Part shown: positions 14,067 to 20,752 of the stretch, piece by piece
How the letters are laid out: each line of letters opens with the position of its first letter
Position numbering within the stretch: position 1 is the stretch's first letter
Source: a virus
IMG/VR virus record: IMGVR_UViG_3300046004_001686
Location: 1 to 24,601 of that record
Direction: 5' to 3' (one strand)
DNA: 24,601 nt
The notes under the pieces: model-generated
Databases searched by the model: none
Told to the model about the DNA's origin: nothing
Seen by the model: only the letters and a program-made list of their open reading frames with translations
Position numbers and translations under genes: made by a program

Positions 14067-15172
14067 AATTTTGGGATACCATTGATATTGATAATTGCCG
14101 TAAAGTATTGGTAATCCCTAACATTACTAATTCGGCAAATATTGAAAAAGATTCGTTTGTGGATGTGATTTATAACCATATTATCGCATTAAAAGAATAT
14201 GGTGATTATTACTGGCACATCATTCTCCCACAACCAGTTGCTAAACTTAATTTAGATAACGTTAAGCAACACATTGTAGAAATTTCTGGTGACATGATTC
14301 ACATGCGAGTTACCTTTCCTCGCAAGGCCATCAACATTTTACAGGAACTTGATTATGACGTAATATACTCGCATCTTCCAGATTGGTATATGGTGAAAAG
14401 ATATACTGATAAGCCTATTATTGGATATTCACATTGGTGGGAAATGAAAACGTGTAACGCTGAGGATAGGAAAAATCATCAACGTAATATTGTTCCTGAA
14501 TTGCTGGGTGTACTTGGTATGGAAGTGTGTTACCTCAATACACAAGACCAAAAGAATCGTGTATTAAATGAAGCGCGTGAATGGTTTAACGATGAGAAAA
14601 TTCAACAGTTAGATAAGATTCTACATGTTTGGAACTTAGGAGCGCCAAAGGACAAGATTGTAGAAAGCTGTCCTTCTCACAAGGATAAGATTATTGTTTT
14701 TAATCATCGCGCCGCAGCTTACAAAGGATATCCTCATTTCATCGAACTAATGAAGGAATATAGAAAACAACGTGATGATTTTACAGTGTGGGTGCCGCAG
14801 CTGGACGGTATACCAGAAGCTTCGTGGATTGATAATACGAAAGTTCCTAAGCACGAATATTATGAAAGGCTACAGAGATGTTCTGTTGGAGTTCAAATGC
14901 GACAATCCAATTATGGATGGTCAGTTGCCGCTGTCGATTGTATGATGAATGGAACGGCTATGGTGTTTCAAGAATCGGATTGTTATCGTGAAATAGATCC
15001 AGACGGGATATTTTTTACATATAAAAAAGATTTGTTTAGAGCACTTGACAAATTCTTGGATGACAATATCTTCCGATATGAGCAAGGAACAAGAAGTATA
15101 AATAGAGTTAAAGAACTACAAGAAAAAGAAAAACTCATGTTTTTACAATTAAATAAACAATTAAATCAATAA
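14063..15172 (+). CDS. GT-B glycosyltransferase (GT1/GT4-like)
   Basis: 369 residues from ATG 14063, coupled to the DruA-like gene by ATGA with AGGAG at 14048-14052. The C-terminal half has the GT-B donor-site pattern: VFNHRAAAYKGYPHFIELMK (sugar-nucleotide strand), KVPKHEYYERLQRCSVGVQM, then SVAAVDCMMNGTAMVF, the segment that in GT4 enzymes carries the donor-binding Glu. Here the strict E-x7-E is not obvious. The N-terminal half is a plausible acceptor domain. DNA glucosyltransferases of T4 also use the GT-B fold, so DNA is a possible acceptor, as are virion proteins or envelope glycans. Nothing in the sequence decides this. The next gene starts 8 bases after the stop. Confidence 0.75.
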   Translation: MKFWDTIDIDNCRKVLVIPNITNSANIEKDSFVDVIYNHIIALKEYGDYYWHIILPQPVAKLNLDNVKQHIVEISGDMIHMRVTFPRKAINILQELDYDVIYSHLPDWYMVKRYTDKPIIGYSHWWEMKTCNAEDRKNHQRNIVPELLGVLGMEVCYLNTQDQKNRVLNEAREWFNDEKIQQLDKILHVWNLGAPKDKIVESCPSHKDKIIVFNHRAAAYKGYPHFIELMKEYRKQRDDFTVWVPQLDGIPEASWIDNTKVPKHEYYERLQRCSVGVQMRQSNYGWSVAAVDCMMNGTAMVFQESDCYREIDPDGIFFTYKKDLFRALDKFLDDNIFRYEQGTRSINRVKELQEKEKLMFLQLNKQLNQ

Positions 15173-15180
15173 AAATTATT

Positions 15181-16740
15181 ATGAATAATACCCCAAAGGT
15201 TCTAAAGAGTCAAAAACCGTCTATCACAATTAAAGCAGCAAAACGTAATGCAGCATCAACTATTGATTGGGCAGATACTCTATCAGAATTAATTGATAAT
15301 GCCATTCTGGTAGATAAAAATAAGTGTGTGGAGGTTATTGTGAACATGCACTGCGACAATGACGAAGAAAAGTCATTTATTCAAGTGGTTGATAATTCTA
15401 TCGGCATTCCAGAAAGAGATTTCCTAGATGTATTTAACTATGGAACCTCAGCCAACATCGGAAAGATGCTTTTGGGTAAAATGGGAATGGGATTAAAGGG
15501 AGCCGTTTGGGGATTGGGTGAATTAGATTACGCAATTAGTAAAACATCGAATGGAAATAAGTGTGAAGTTCGTCCGCGCCCTTATGATTCTGATGAGGAG
15601 GAACTAGTGTACGAACAAGTTGAATGTACGAGTTCTTTACTTGATGCACAAAAACATGGAACGTGTATACGAATTAAGAGAGTAAATGATACGCTACCGA
15701 TGTGGAGTAATAAGAAACATTTTGATAAGGTTGTAGAAAAGTTCAATAGTATGTATGCTATCCTGCTTCATGAAAATCGCGTTAATATCAAGTTCTATTA
15801 TAGTAATTCAAACGGAAATAAGTTTGATGCAACGTGTGGAGGTTCTTTTCCACTCATGAGTAATCCTCGACACATACTGAACTCCAATCCAGAAATTAAC
15901 ATAGGACACAATGAACCTACCTATAAAGAAGGTACGCTAGAAAAAATTGAGAAGATTGAAATCAAGACGGCGAATACAAAGGTATATGTCACGGCTTGGC
16001 ATAAGCCCACGCCGACGCAAGTTGAAAAACATTATGAAGTCACCAAGGATGCAAAGTATGACCCCGTGAAGTATAAAAATTCTGTATTCGGATATGGGGC
16101 GGCGCGAGCAGGCATGTGTGTATTATACAAGGGAAAGTTTGTTCAGTTAGGATTGGAACGGGCAAGTTCTCGTGAAAGTGATAAAGGAATTATTATAGAA
16201 ATTCCCGAGGATTGTGGACTAAAATTTACTCAGTATAAAAATACATTTGTTCAAGATGTTAATTATCGTGAATGTCTAGATGCAGTGAATGCTTTTCTGG
16301 AAAGTAATGGGTTCATGATTCGTAGTATCTCCGGAACTCCGCAGGTGTCAGAAGATGAAATTGTTTTAAAGTTTGTAGAGTTCATCAGAAACGACCCAAT
16401 TTATAGCCAAAGTTTTGGTATTGTAAATTTTAATGAACAAGTTAAAACATGGGTGGCTAGCGAAGTTGGTGAAGCTGACATCGTAATATACGATTATTAC
16501 AATAAAGATAAAGTTAATGTACTTATAGAAGCAAAAAAAGACCGATGTGGTGCGGAAGAGGCTCGGCAGTTATGGGGGTATATGTGCGAGTTTGGTTGTG
16601 ATAGAGGCATCCTCTTGACAGGCACAACTGAACAACCTACATTTAGAGCACAGATTCAAGCATTCAAACGACACCACAACGGACTTAGTATGGAAACTGC
16701 AAACGTCAATTCTTTAACTTCTTCTAAGTTTTTTACATGA
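15181..16740 (+). CDS. GHKL-type ATPase fused to a PD-(D/E)XK nuclease-like domain
   Basis: 519 residues. The first about 170 form a Bergerat ATP-binding fold: N-box SELIDNAI (Glu 36, Asp 39, Asn 40), G1 VVDNSIGIP (71-77), G2 GKMGMGLKGAVWG (99-111) and the HGTCIRIKR strand. That is the MORC/MutL/HSP90 pattern. The last 90 residues read GEADIVIYDYY, then NVLIEAKKD: Asp 433, Glu 450 and Lys 452 match the PD-(D/E)XK triad, followed by a helix with Gln and RGILLTG. The middle (about 170-420) is unassigned. It may be an ATP-driven nuclease. There is no ribosome site before ATG 15181; translation may be coupled to the upstream gene. Its stop overlaps the clamp-loader ATG. Confidence 0.75.
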   Translation: MNNTPKVLKSQKPSITIKAAKRNAASTIDWADTLSELIDNAILVDKNKCVEVIVNMHCDNDEEKSFIQVVDNSIGIPERDFLDVFNYGTSANIGKMLLGKMGMGLKGAVWGLGELDYAISKTSNGNKCEVRPRPYDSDEEELVYEQVECTSSLLDAQKHGTCIRIKRVNDTLPMWSNKKHFDKVVEKFNSMYAILLHENRVNIKFYYSNSNGNKFDATCGGSFPLMSNPRHILNSNPEINIGHNEPTYKEGTLEKIEKIEIKTANTKVYVTAWHKPTPTQVEKHYEVTKDAKYDPVKYKNSVFGYGAARAGMCVLYKGKFVQLGLERASSRESDKGIIIEIPEDCGLKFTQYKNTFVQDVNYRECLDAVNAFLESNGFMIRSISGTPQVSEDEIVLKFVEFIRNDPIYSQSFGIVNFNEQVKTWVASEVGEADIVIYDYYNKDKVNVLIEAKKDRCGAEEARQLWGYMCEFGCDRGILLTGTTEQPTFRAQIQAFKRHHNGLSMETANVNSLTSSKFFT

Positions 16741-17651
16741 TTGAAAATACACTATGGGTTGAAAAGTATCGTCCAAGCACATTAGAAGGATATGTCGGTA
16801 ACGATGTATTGAAAGCAAAGTTAGAACAATATATTGAAACTCAAGACATTCCCCACTTACTATTTTATGGAACGGCTGGAACTGGTAAGACCACAGCCGC
16901 TAAGATACTTATTAAGAATATCGACTGTGATTATATGTTCATTAACGCATCTGATGAACGAGGCATTGATACGGTTCGTGACAAGATTAAGGGATTTGCA
17001 TCAACGGTTGGATTTGCCCCATTGAAGATTGTTGTGTTGGATGAGGCAGACTTCTTGGGACGAGAAGCACAACCTGCGCTTCGTAACATGATGGAAGCAT
17101 ATTCGGCATCCACACGATTTATTCTAACGGCAAATTATGTTGAACGGATTATTGACCCACTGGTAAGTCGCACTCAAGTATATAAGTTAACTCCACCAAG
17201 TAAGAAAGAAGCGGCAAAGAAGTTGGCGGATATTCTAAAGGATGAGAATATAGAGTACGAAACAAAGACTATCGCACAGATTGTAAACGCATATTATCCA
17301 GATATTCGAAAGATTATTAATACCGCACAATTGCAAACGCGTGATGGGAAACTACAAGTCAGTATTGATGAATTGATTGGTCAAGATATCAAATTGAAAG
17401 TAGTAGATGTATTAACGAGTAATATGCCATTTAAAGATAAAGTATCAGAAGTTCGTAAGTTGGTGGCAGATAGTCAAATTCAAGACTTCACAGAATTGTA
17501 TGGACTATTGTATGAGCATGTGGACACCTATGCACCAACTAAAGTCCCTCAGGCGGTCATTGCAATCAACGAGGGGCAGAAATGGGAGGGTCAGGTGGCT
17601 GACCGAGAACTTAATTTTACAGCAACATTATATAATATTTTAACAAACTAA
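16737..17651 (+). CDS. Clamp loader ATPase subunit (T4 gp44-like, RFC small subunit)
   Basis: 304 residues (T4 gp44 has 319). N-terminal WVEKYRPSTLEGYVG is the typical RFC box. Walker A YGTAGTGKTT (44-53), Walker B VVLDEAD (99-105), sensor 1 FILTANY (128-134) and PLVSRTQ (141-147, the SRC motif with Thr for Cys) are in order. As a complex with the small subunit it opens the clamp and loads it on primed DNA using ATP. The start overlaps the GHKL gene stop (ATGA). The partner subunit gene is not next to it but at 19332. Confidence 0.95.
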   Translation: MIENTLWVEKYRPSTLEGYVGNDVLKAKLEQYIETQDIPHLLFYGTAGTGKTTAAKILIKNIDCDYMFINASDERGIDTVRDKIKGFASTVGFAPLKIVVLDEADFLGREAQPALRNMMEAYSASTRFILTANYVERIIDPLVSRTQVYKLTPPSKKEAAKKLADILKDENIEYETKTIAQIVNAYYPDIRKIINTAQLQTRDGKLQVSIDELIGQDIKLKVVDVLTSNMPFKDKVSEVRKLVADSQIQDFTELYGLLYEHVDTYAPTKVPQAVIAINEGQKWEGQVADRELNFTATLYNILTN

Positions 17652-17661
17652 CGGAGATTTT

Positions 17662-17922
17662 ATGAGTAAACAGCCAATGAATATTGATTTAAGTAACGCA
17701 CAGGATGTTACGTGTGAAAGTTGCGGTAACTATACATTTCAGGAAGTCGTACTGATGAAGAGAGTTTCTGCTCTTGTATCACCTACTGGAAAGGAAGCTA
17801 TTGTTCCCATCCCAACGTTCGCATGTAATGCGTGTGGATTCATTAACAAGCAGTTCTTGCCTGTGAAGATTGCAGACCCCGCTGACGTTCCGGCGAAGTC
17901 GCAGTTGAAGTTAGAACTGTAA
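17662..17922 (+). CDS. Zinc-ribbon protein
   Basis: 86 residues with two CxxC pairs, CESC (about 18-21) and CNAC (about 55-58), separated by a beta-rich stretch (TFQEVVLMKRVSALVSP) and followed by GFINKQFLPV. This is a classic four-cysteine zinc ribbon. CGGAG precedes ATG 17662. It lies between the clamp loader and ClpP. A role in replication or transcription is possible but not shown. Confidence 0.75.
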   Translation: MSKQPMNIDLSNAQDVTCESCGNYTFQEVVLMKRVSALVSPTGKEAIVPIPTFACNACGFINKQFLPVKIADPADVPAKSQLKLEL

Positions 17923-17923
17923 G

Positions 17924-18508
17924 ATGTTTTCAAACAACATGCCAGATTTGCAGGGATTTATGATGGACACGCGTCCACCGTCATTGTCTGACCACGGGGT
18001 ATATTATTTTGCAAGTGAATTTAATACGAGCAGTACAAAAGATGTTATTACGTGGATTTTAGATAGTAATTTTCAAACCAGTAATAAACTTGAAAATCTT
18101 ACATTAATGATTACCAGCTATGGTGGTGATTTAATGTCTGCGTTTGCCTTGATTGATGTGATGCGGGGTAGTAGTATTCCTATTCATACGATTGGATTGG
18201 GTGTCATTGCAAGTGCCGGATTGATGACGTTTATTGCCGGTGAGCCTGGCTGTCGATTGATTACGCCGAATACATCGATTCTCTCCCATCAGTGGGCAGC
18301 AGGAACGTATGGCAAGGAACATGAACTTATCGCTACCCAGAGACAGTTTGATTTGACTACGAAGCGTATGATTGCCCATTATCGTAAGTGCACGAAGTTG
18401 AGTGAGAAAATAATTCGGGAAAAGCTACTCCCACCACAGGACATTTGGTTGAGTTCAGAAGAAGCATTAGAATACAATCTTGCAGATTCCGTTAAAAATC
18501 TAAAGTAA
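17924..18508 (+). CDS. ClpP-like serine protease
   Basis: 194 residues, the normal ClpP length. Catalytic triad: Ser 97 in GVIASAGLMTF, His 122 in SILSHQWAAG, and Asp 173 in PPQDIWLSSEEALEYNLAD. The oxyanion loop ITSYGGDLMSAFALID is also present. ClpP forms barrel-shaped proteases that work with an AAA+ unfoldase. No phage unfoldase is seen here, so it may use the host ClpX/ClpA, or act alone as a prohead maturation protease as some phage ClpP-family enzymes do. The start lies one base after the zinc-ribbon stop. Confidence 0.9.
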   Translation: MFSNNMPDLQGFMMDTRPPSLSDHGVYYFASEFNTSSTKDVITWILDSNFQTSNKLENLTLMITSYGGDLMSAFALIDVMRGSSIPIHTIGLGVIASAGLMTFIAGEPGCRLITPNTSILSHQWAAGTYGKEHELIATQRQFDLTTKRMIAHYRKCTKLSEKIIREKLLPPQDIWLSSEEALEYNLADSVKNLK

Positions 18509-18511
18509 CTT

Positions 18512-19351
18512 ATGGAAGAACTATACGTTGATACATCACGAATTGCTGTCCGTCCACTAAATAAAAGTGTGGCGGCAGCATTTATCACCGAACATCATTA
18601 TACACATAAGAGTAGTTCGTGTCGATATGCATTAGGTATTTTTTATGTGGAAGAAGAACATTCGTTCTTTGCAGGTTCTCATGAAAAACTTATTGGGTGT
18701 ATGACGTATGGCCATCCTGTAAGCAACCGAGCAGTGGGTTCTCTTACAAAAACGATTCCGTTAGAATTGGATAATGTATTAGAACTCACCCGCTTGGTGG
18801 TATTTGATGGATATGGAAAAAACATTGAAAGTTATTTTATCGGGCAATCATTTCACTGGTTAAAACAAAATGCGCCAGAAGTGAAAATCCTTATCAGTTA
18901 TGCTGACCCCGAACAAGAACATACTGGTGGAATTTATCGGGCAACGAATTGGTTATATCAAGGATGTGGATATACAAAGTTAATGCCAGATTATTCTATT
19001 AAGTTATTTGAGCATGGTGAATGGATTCATAGTCGTACCGTTGCCGAAAAGTTTGGGCATAAAGCTGTTGAAAGTTTAGCAAGTCGCATCGGGCATACCT
19101 TTTGGCGTAAAGAAGAAACGTCGAAGCATCGATATATTTACTTCTTATGTAATAAACGTGAAAAGAAGCACTTGATTTCTGACATCAAAATACCCATATT
19201 TCCTTATGGAAGTCTAACAAAATATACCCAGCTTATTCAGAAAGTACATGTAAAAGATGGAATTGTTGAGCACGTCGAAGTATTACAAGGTGTTGATAAC
19301 GGATGGGAAAACAAACAAGGAGCATTAGCAGATGGCGAAGAAGAAAGCTGA
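18512..19351 (+). CDS. Mom-family protein (candidate adenine-modifying acyltransferase)
   Basis: 279 residues and the clearest Mom relative in the window. The N-terminus has FITEHHYTHKSSSCRYALGI (24-43), the conserved His-Tyr-Lys region of Mom. Then come KLIGCMTYGHPVS, LELTRLVVFDGYGKNIESYF (90-109), KILISYADPEQEHTGGIYRA (125-144) and TNWLYQGCG. This is the GNAT-like core. Mu Mom makes a modified adenine that blocks many restriction enzymes. The 100 C-terminal residues (KFGHKAVESLASRIG, YIFLCNKREKKHL) resemble the RYIF..GN.K.RK end of other Mom-like proteins. It starts 3 bases after the ClpP stop with only a weak ribosome site and overlaps the gp62-like gene by 20 bases. Confidence 0.75.
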   Translation: MEELYVDTSRIAVRPLNKSVAAAFITEHHYTHKSSSCRYALGIFYVEEEHSFFAGSHEKLIGCMTYGHPVSNRAVGSLTKTIPLELDNVLELTRLVVFDGYGKNIESYFIGQSFHWLKQNAPEVKILISYADPEQEHTGGIYRATNWLYQGCGYTKLMPDYSIKLFEHGEWIHSRTVAEKFGHKAVESLASRIGHTFWRKEETSKHRYIYFLCNKREKKHLISDIKIPIFPYGSLTKYTQLIQKVHVKDGIVEHVEVLQGVDNGWENKQGALADGEEES

Positions 19352-19802
19352 AGTATCTGAAAAGGGAAAGGAGTTATTTGATTTTTTGAATGCCGTAACA
19401 ACGGACCAATCCATACAATTTTTTGATGGGCTGAATGATACGGATAAAAAGAAATATAAGTATTCCAGATATATGATGCATCGGTTTCTTTCTATGAATA
19501 TAAACTATGCCCCTATCGTGAATGAACTTCAAAAGTATCCAAACATTCCCGATAGGGCACATTATCAATTTCTTACGAATGTATTACCGCGCGGGAAACA
19601 ATATAATAAATACATCAAAGGCAGCAAAGATGAGAAGTATGAAATGTGGTTAGTAGAATTGGTTGCCAAACATTATCAAGTGTCAAAGGTAGAAGCAATT
19701 ACCTATTTAGAAATTTATTATACACAGAATAAAGATGGATTGCGAGAACTCTGTGAAAAATATGGGATTGATAAAAAACAGTTAAAACAGGTGAAGTTAT
19801 GA
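19332..19802 (+). CDS. Clamp loader small subunit (T4 gp62-like)
   Basis: 156 residues (T4 gp62 has 187). The middle follows gp62: KYKYSRYMMHRFLSMN, then PDRAHYQFLTNVLPRGKQYN and VELVAKHYQVSKVEAITYLE, corresponding to the gp62 segments around [20 protein letters not shown] and LLAKRYQVNTNDAINY. gp62 has no ATPase site and holds the gp44 ring together. The protein opens with a basic MAKKKAE. It starts inside the Mom-like gene end, and its stop overlaps the following small gene. Four genes separate the ATPase subunit start from this partner, unlike the adjacent 44-62 pair in T4. Confidence 0.85.
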   Translation: MAKKKAEVSEKGKELFDFLNAVTTDQSIQFFDGLNDTDKKKYKYSRYMMHRFLSMNINYAPIVNELQKYPNIPDRAHYQFLTNVLPRGKQYNKYIKGSKDEKYEMWLVELVAKHYQVSKVEAITYLEIYYTQNKDGLRELCEKYGIDKKQLKQVKL

Positions 19803-19918
19803 CAGACGCTGAATTAAAACAAATTGAAATTAATTGTAATCGGGAAGACATATCTACCTTGGTTGCTTATATACGAAAACTACACATTATCCTTGGCCAA
19901 TGTAAAGAGATAGTGTGA
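19799..19918 (+). CDS. 39-residue hypothetical protein
   Basis: Starts with an ATGA overlap on the gp62-like stop and ends with an overlap into the next small gene. The sequence is a short amphipathic protein with two cysteines (INCNRED, ILGQCKEIV) and a central helix. The two coupled junctions support translation. No family recognised. Confidence 0.5.
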   Translation: MTDAELKQIEINCNREDISTLVAYIRKLHIILGQCKEIV

Positions 19919-20043
19919 TGAATAGTCCAGTGTCAAGTTCAATTGGTTACACGATGGAAGAGATTTTACGGAATCCGCTGTATATACCTTATCATCCACT
20001 TGTATGGGTAGACATTAAAGATTGGGGGAAACAAAATGAGTGA
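19918..20043 (+). CDS. 41-residue hypothetical protein
   Basis: ATG 19918 overlaps the preceding TGA, and the stop (20041-20043) overlaps the next gene. It has an aromatic and proline-rich middle (NPLYIPYHPLVWVDIKDW). AAAGAGAT upstream is a fair ribosome site. Not recognised. Confidence 0.5.
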   Translation: MNSPVSSSIGYTMEEILRNPLYIPYHPLVWVDIKDWGKQNE

Positions 20044-20350
20044 AAACGGTAAAGGCGATAAGCAACGGCCATTGAGTGTTGACCAGAAAACATTCTCGGA
20101 TAATTGGGAACGGGCATTCAGTACGCCACCGGAAATGTGTGAATATAGTGGATTACCCACGCCGGTAAGCGTAGAAGATATGCAACGAGGAATTGTTGAA
20201 CTATCAAATAAGTTGAAAGTACAGACAGGAGCACCTGACGAATATCTACAAAGTGTGCAATCGGGTATGTTCTGGGAATTATATCCGCAATTAAGTGGGA
20301 AGTGGGAATTTGATTCTTGCGAATGGACGAGGCTTAATGTTCATCGCTAA
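20036..20350 (+). CDS. Conserved small phage protein (GKGDKQRP family)
   Basis: 104 residues. The opening GKGDKQRPLSVDQKTFSDNW followed by ERAFS resembles the start of many short uncharacterised phage proteins (GKG-K-RP, then F--NWD--F). The remainder (LKVQTGAPDEYLQSVQSGMF) is unassigned. GGGGGA about 7 bases before ATG 20036 is a good ribosome site. Confidence 0.7.
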   Translation: MSENGKGDKQRPLSVDQKTFSDNWERAFSTPPEMCEYSGLPTPVSVEDMQRGIVELSNKLKVQTGAPDEYLQSVQSGMFWELYPQLSGKWEFDSCEWTRLNVHR

Positions 20351-20552
20351 AGAAATCGGGAAAACGGAAAAAGGGAGTACCTATGTCATTGGACAGGATA
20401 CTCCCTCTTCGTTTCACATATCGGTAACATATGCGGGTAATACTATTTACGAACATTTTGAAAATCCACCCAACATTGAATTTCTAAAAGAAATGGTTAT
20501 TAATCTGGACAACGAATTACATAATAATCAATACGAACCAGAAATAAAATAA
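20337..20552 (+). CDS. 71-residue hypothetical protein
   Basis: ATG 20337 is chosen because GAGG lies 4 bases upstream; an in-frame GTG at 20295 lies deep in the previous gene. The protein (MFIAKEIGKTEKGSTYVIGQ onwards) is mixed alpha/beta and not recognised. A strong hairpin (20373-20405) lies within it that looks like a terminator for the opposite strand. After its TAA the same frame stays open for 65 more codons. Confidence 0.55.
   Translation: MFIAKEIGKTEKGSTYVIGQDTPSSFHISVTYAGNTIYEHFENPPNIEFLKEMVINLDNELHNNQYEPEIK
20361..20405 (-). terminator. Rho-independent terminator on the minus strand
   Basis: Read on the minus strand: GGGAGTA, an inner stem-loop (TCCTGTC, CAAT, GACATAGG), TACTCCC, then TTTTT. 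The outer stem is 7 base pairs (20399-20405 with 20373-20379) with further inner pairs, followed at once by the T-run (20368-20372). It lies about 350 bases beyond the stop of the minus-strand structural gene and inside the + gene at 20337. Confidence 0.7.
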
Positions 20553-20734
20553 CATAATACTTCCCCGCGTCCACTAGAATTCACTGACGACATTGGAATT
20601 ACTTGTAATAAATTCCAACTGCCCGATGGGGCACCAGTATATGAGTGTGATATATTAGAACCAATTGCATCCAACCACGTTCTGTCTGTTGCTGACCCTG
20701 ACGGCATTGTTGCTATAAAATGTTTCCACGGCAT
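20528..20734 (-). CDS. Possible small minus-strand gene behind the structural gene
   Basis: 68 codons from ATG at 20734 with GGAG seven bases upstream (minus strand, 20742-20745), 18 bases after the stop of the structural gene and before the minus-strand terminator. Position and ribosome site favour it. The product is Ser- and Gly-rich with few charged residues, like an antisense shadow, and the + frame looks more protein-like. Only one of the two is likely to be real. Confidence 0.3.
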   Translation of the reverse strand: MPWKHFIATMPSGSATDRTWLDAIGSNISHSYTGAPSGSWNLLQVIPMSSVNSSGRGEVLCYFISGSY

Positions 20735-20750
20735 GTTAGTGCTCCACTGA
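20553..20750 (+). pseudogene. Open frame in phase after a TAA, without a start codon
   Basis: Directly after the TAA of the 71-residue gene the same frame continues for 65 codons to TGA 20748-20750. The translation looks protein-like (GITCNKFQLPDGAPVYECDI, then ADPDGIVAIKCFHGMLVL) but has no ATG, GTG or TTG near its beginning. It could be a decayed gene, the second half of a gene split by a stop mutation, or a product of stop readthrough. The opposite strand has a competing frame. Confidence 0.35.
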
Positions 20751-20752
20751 AG

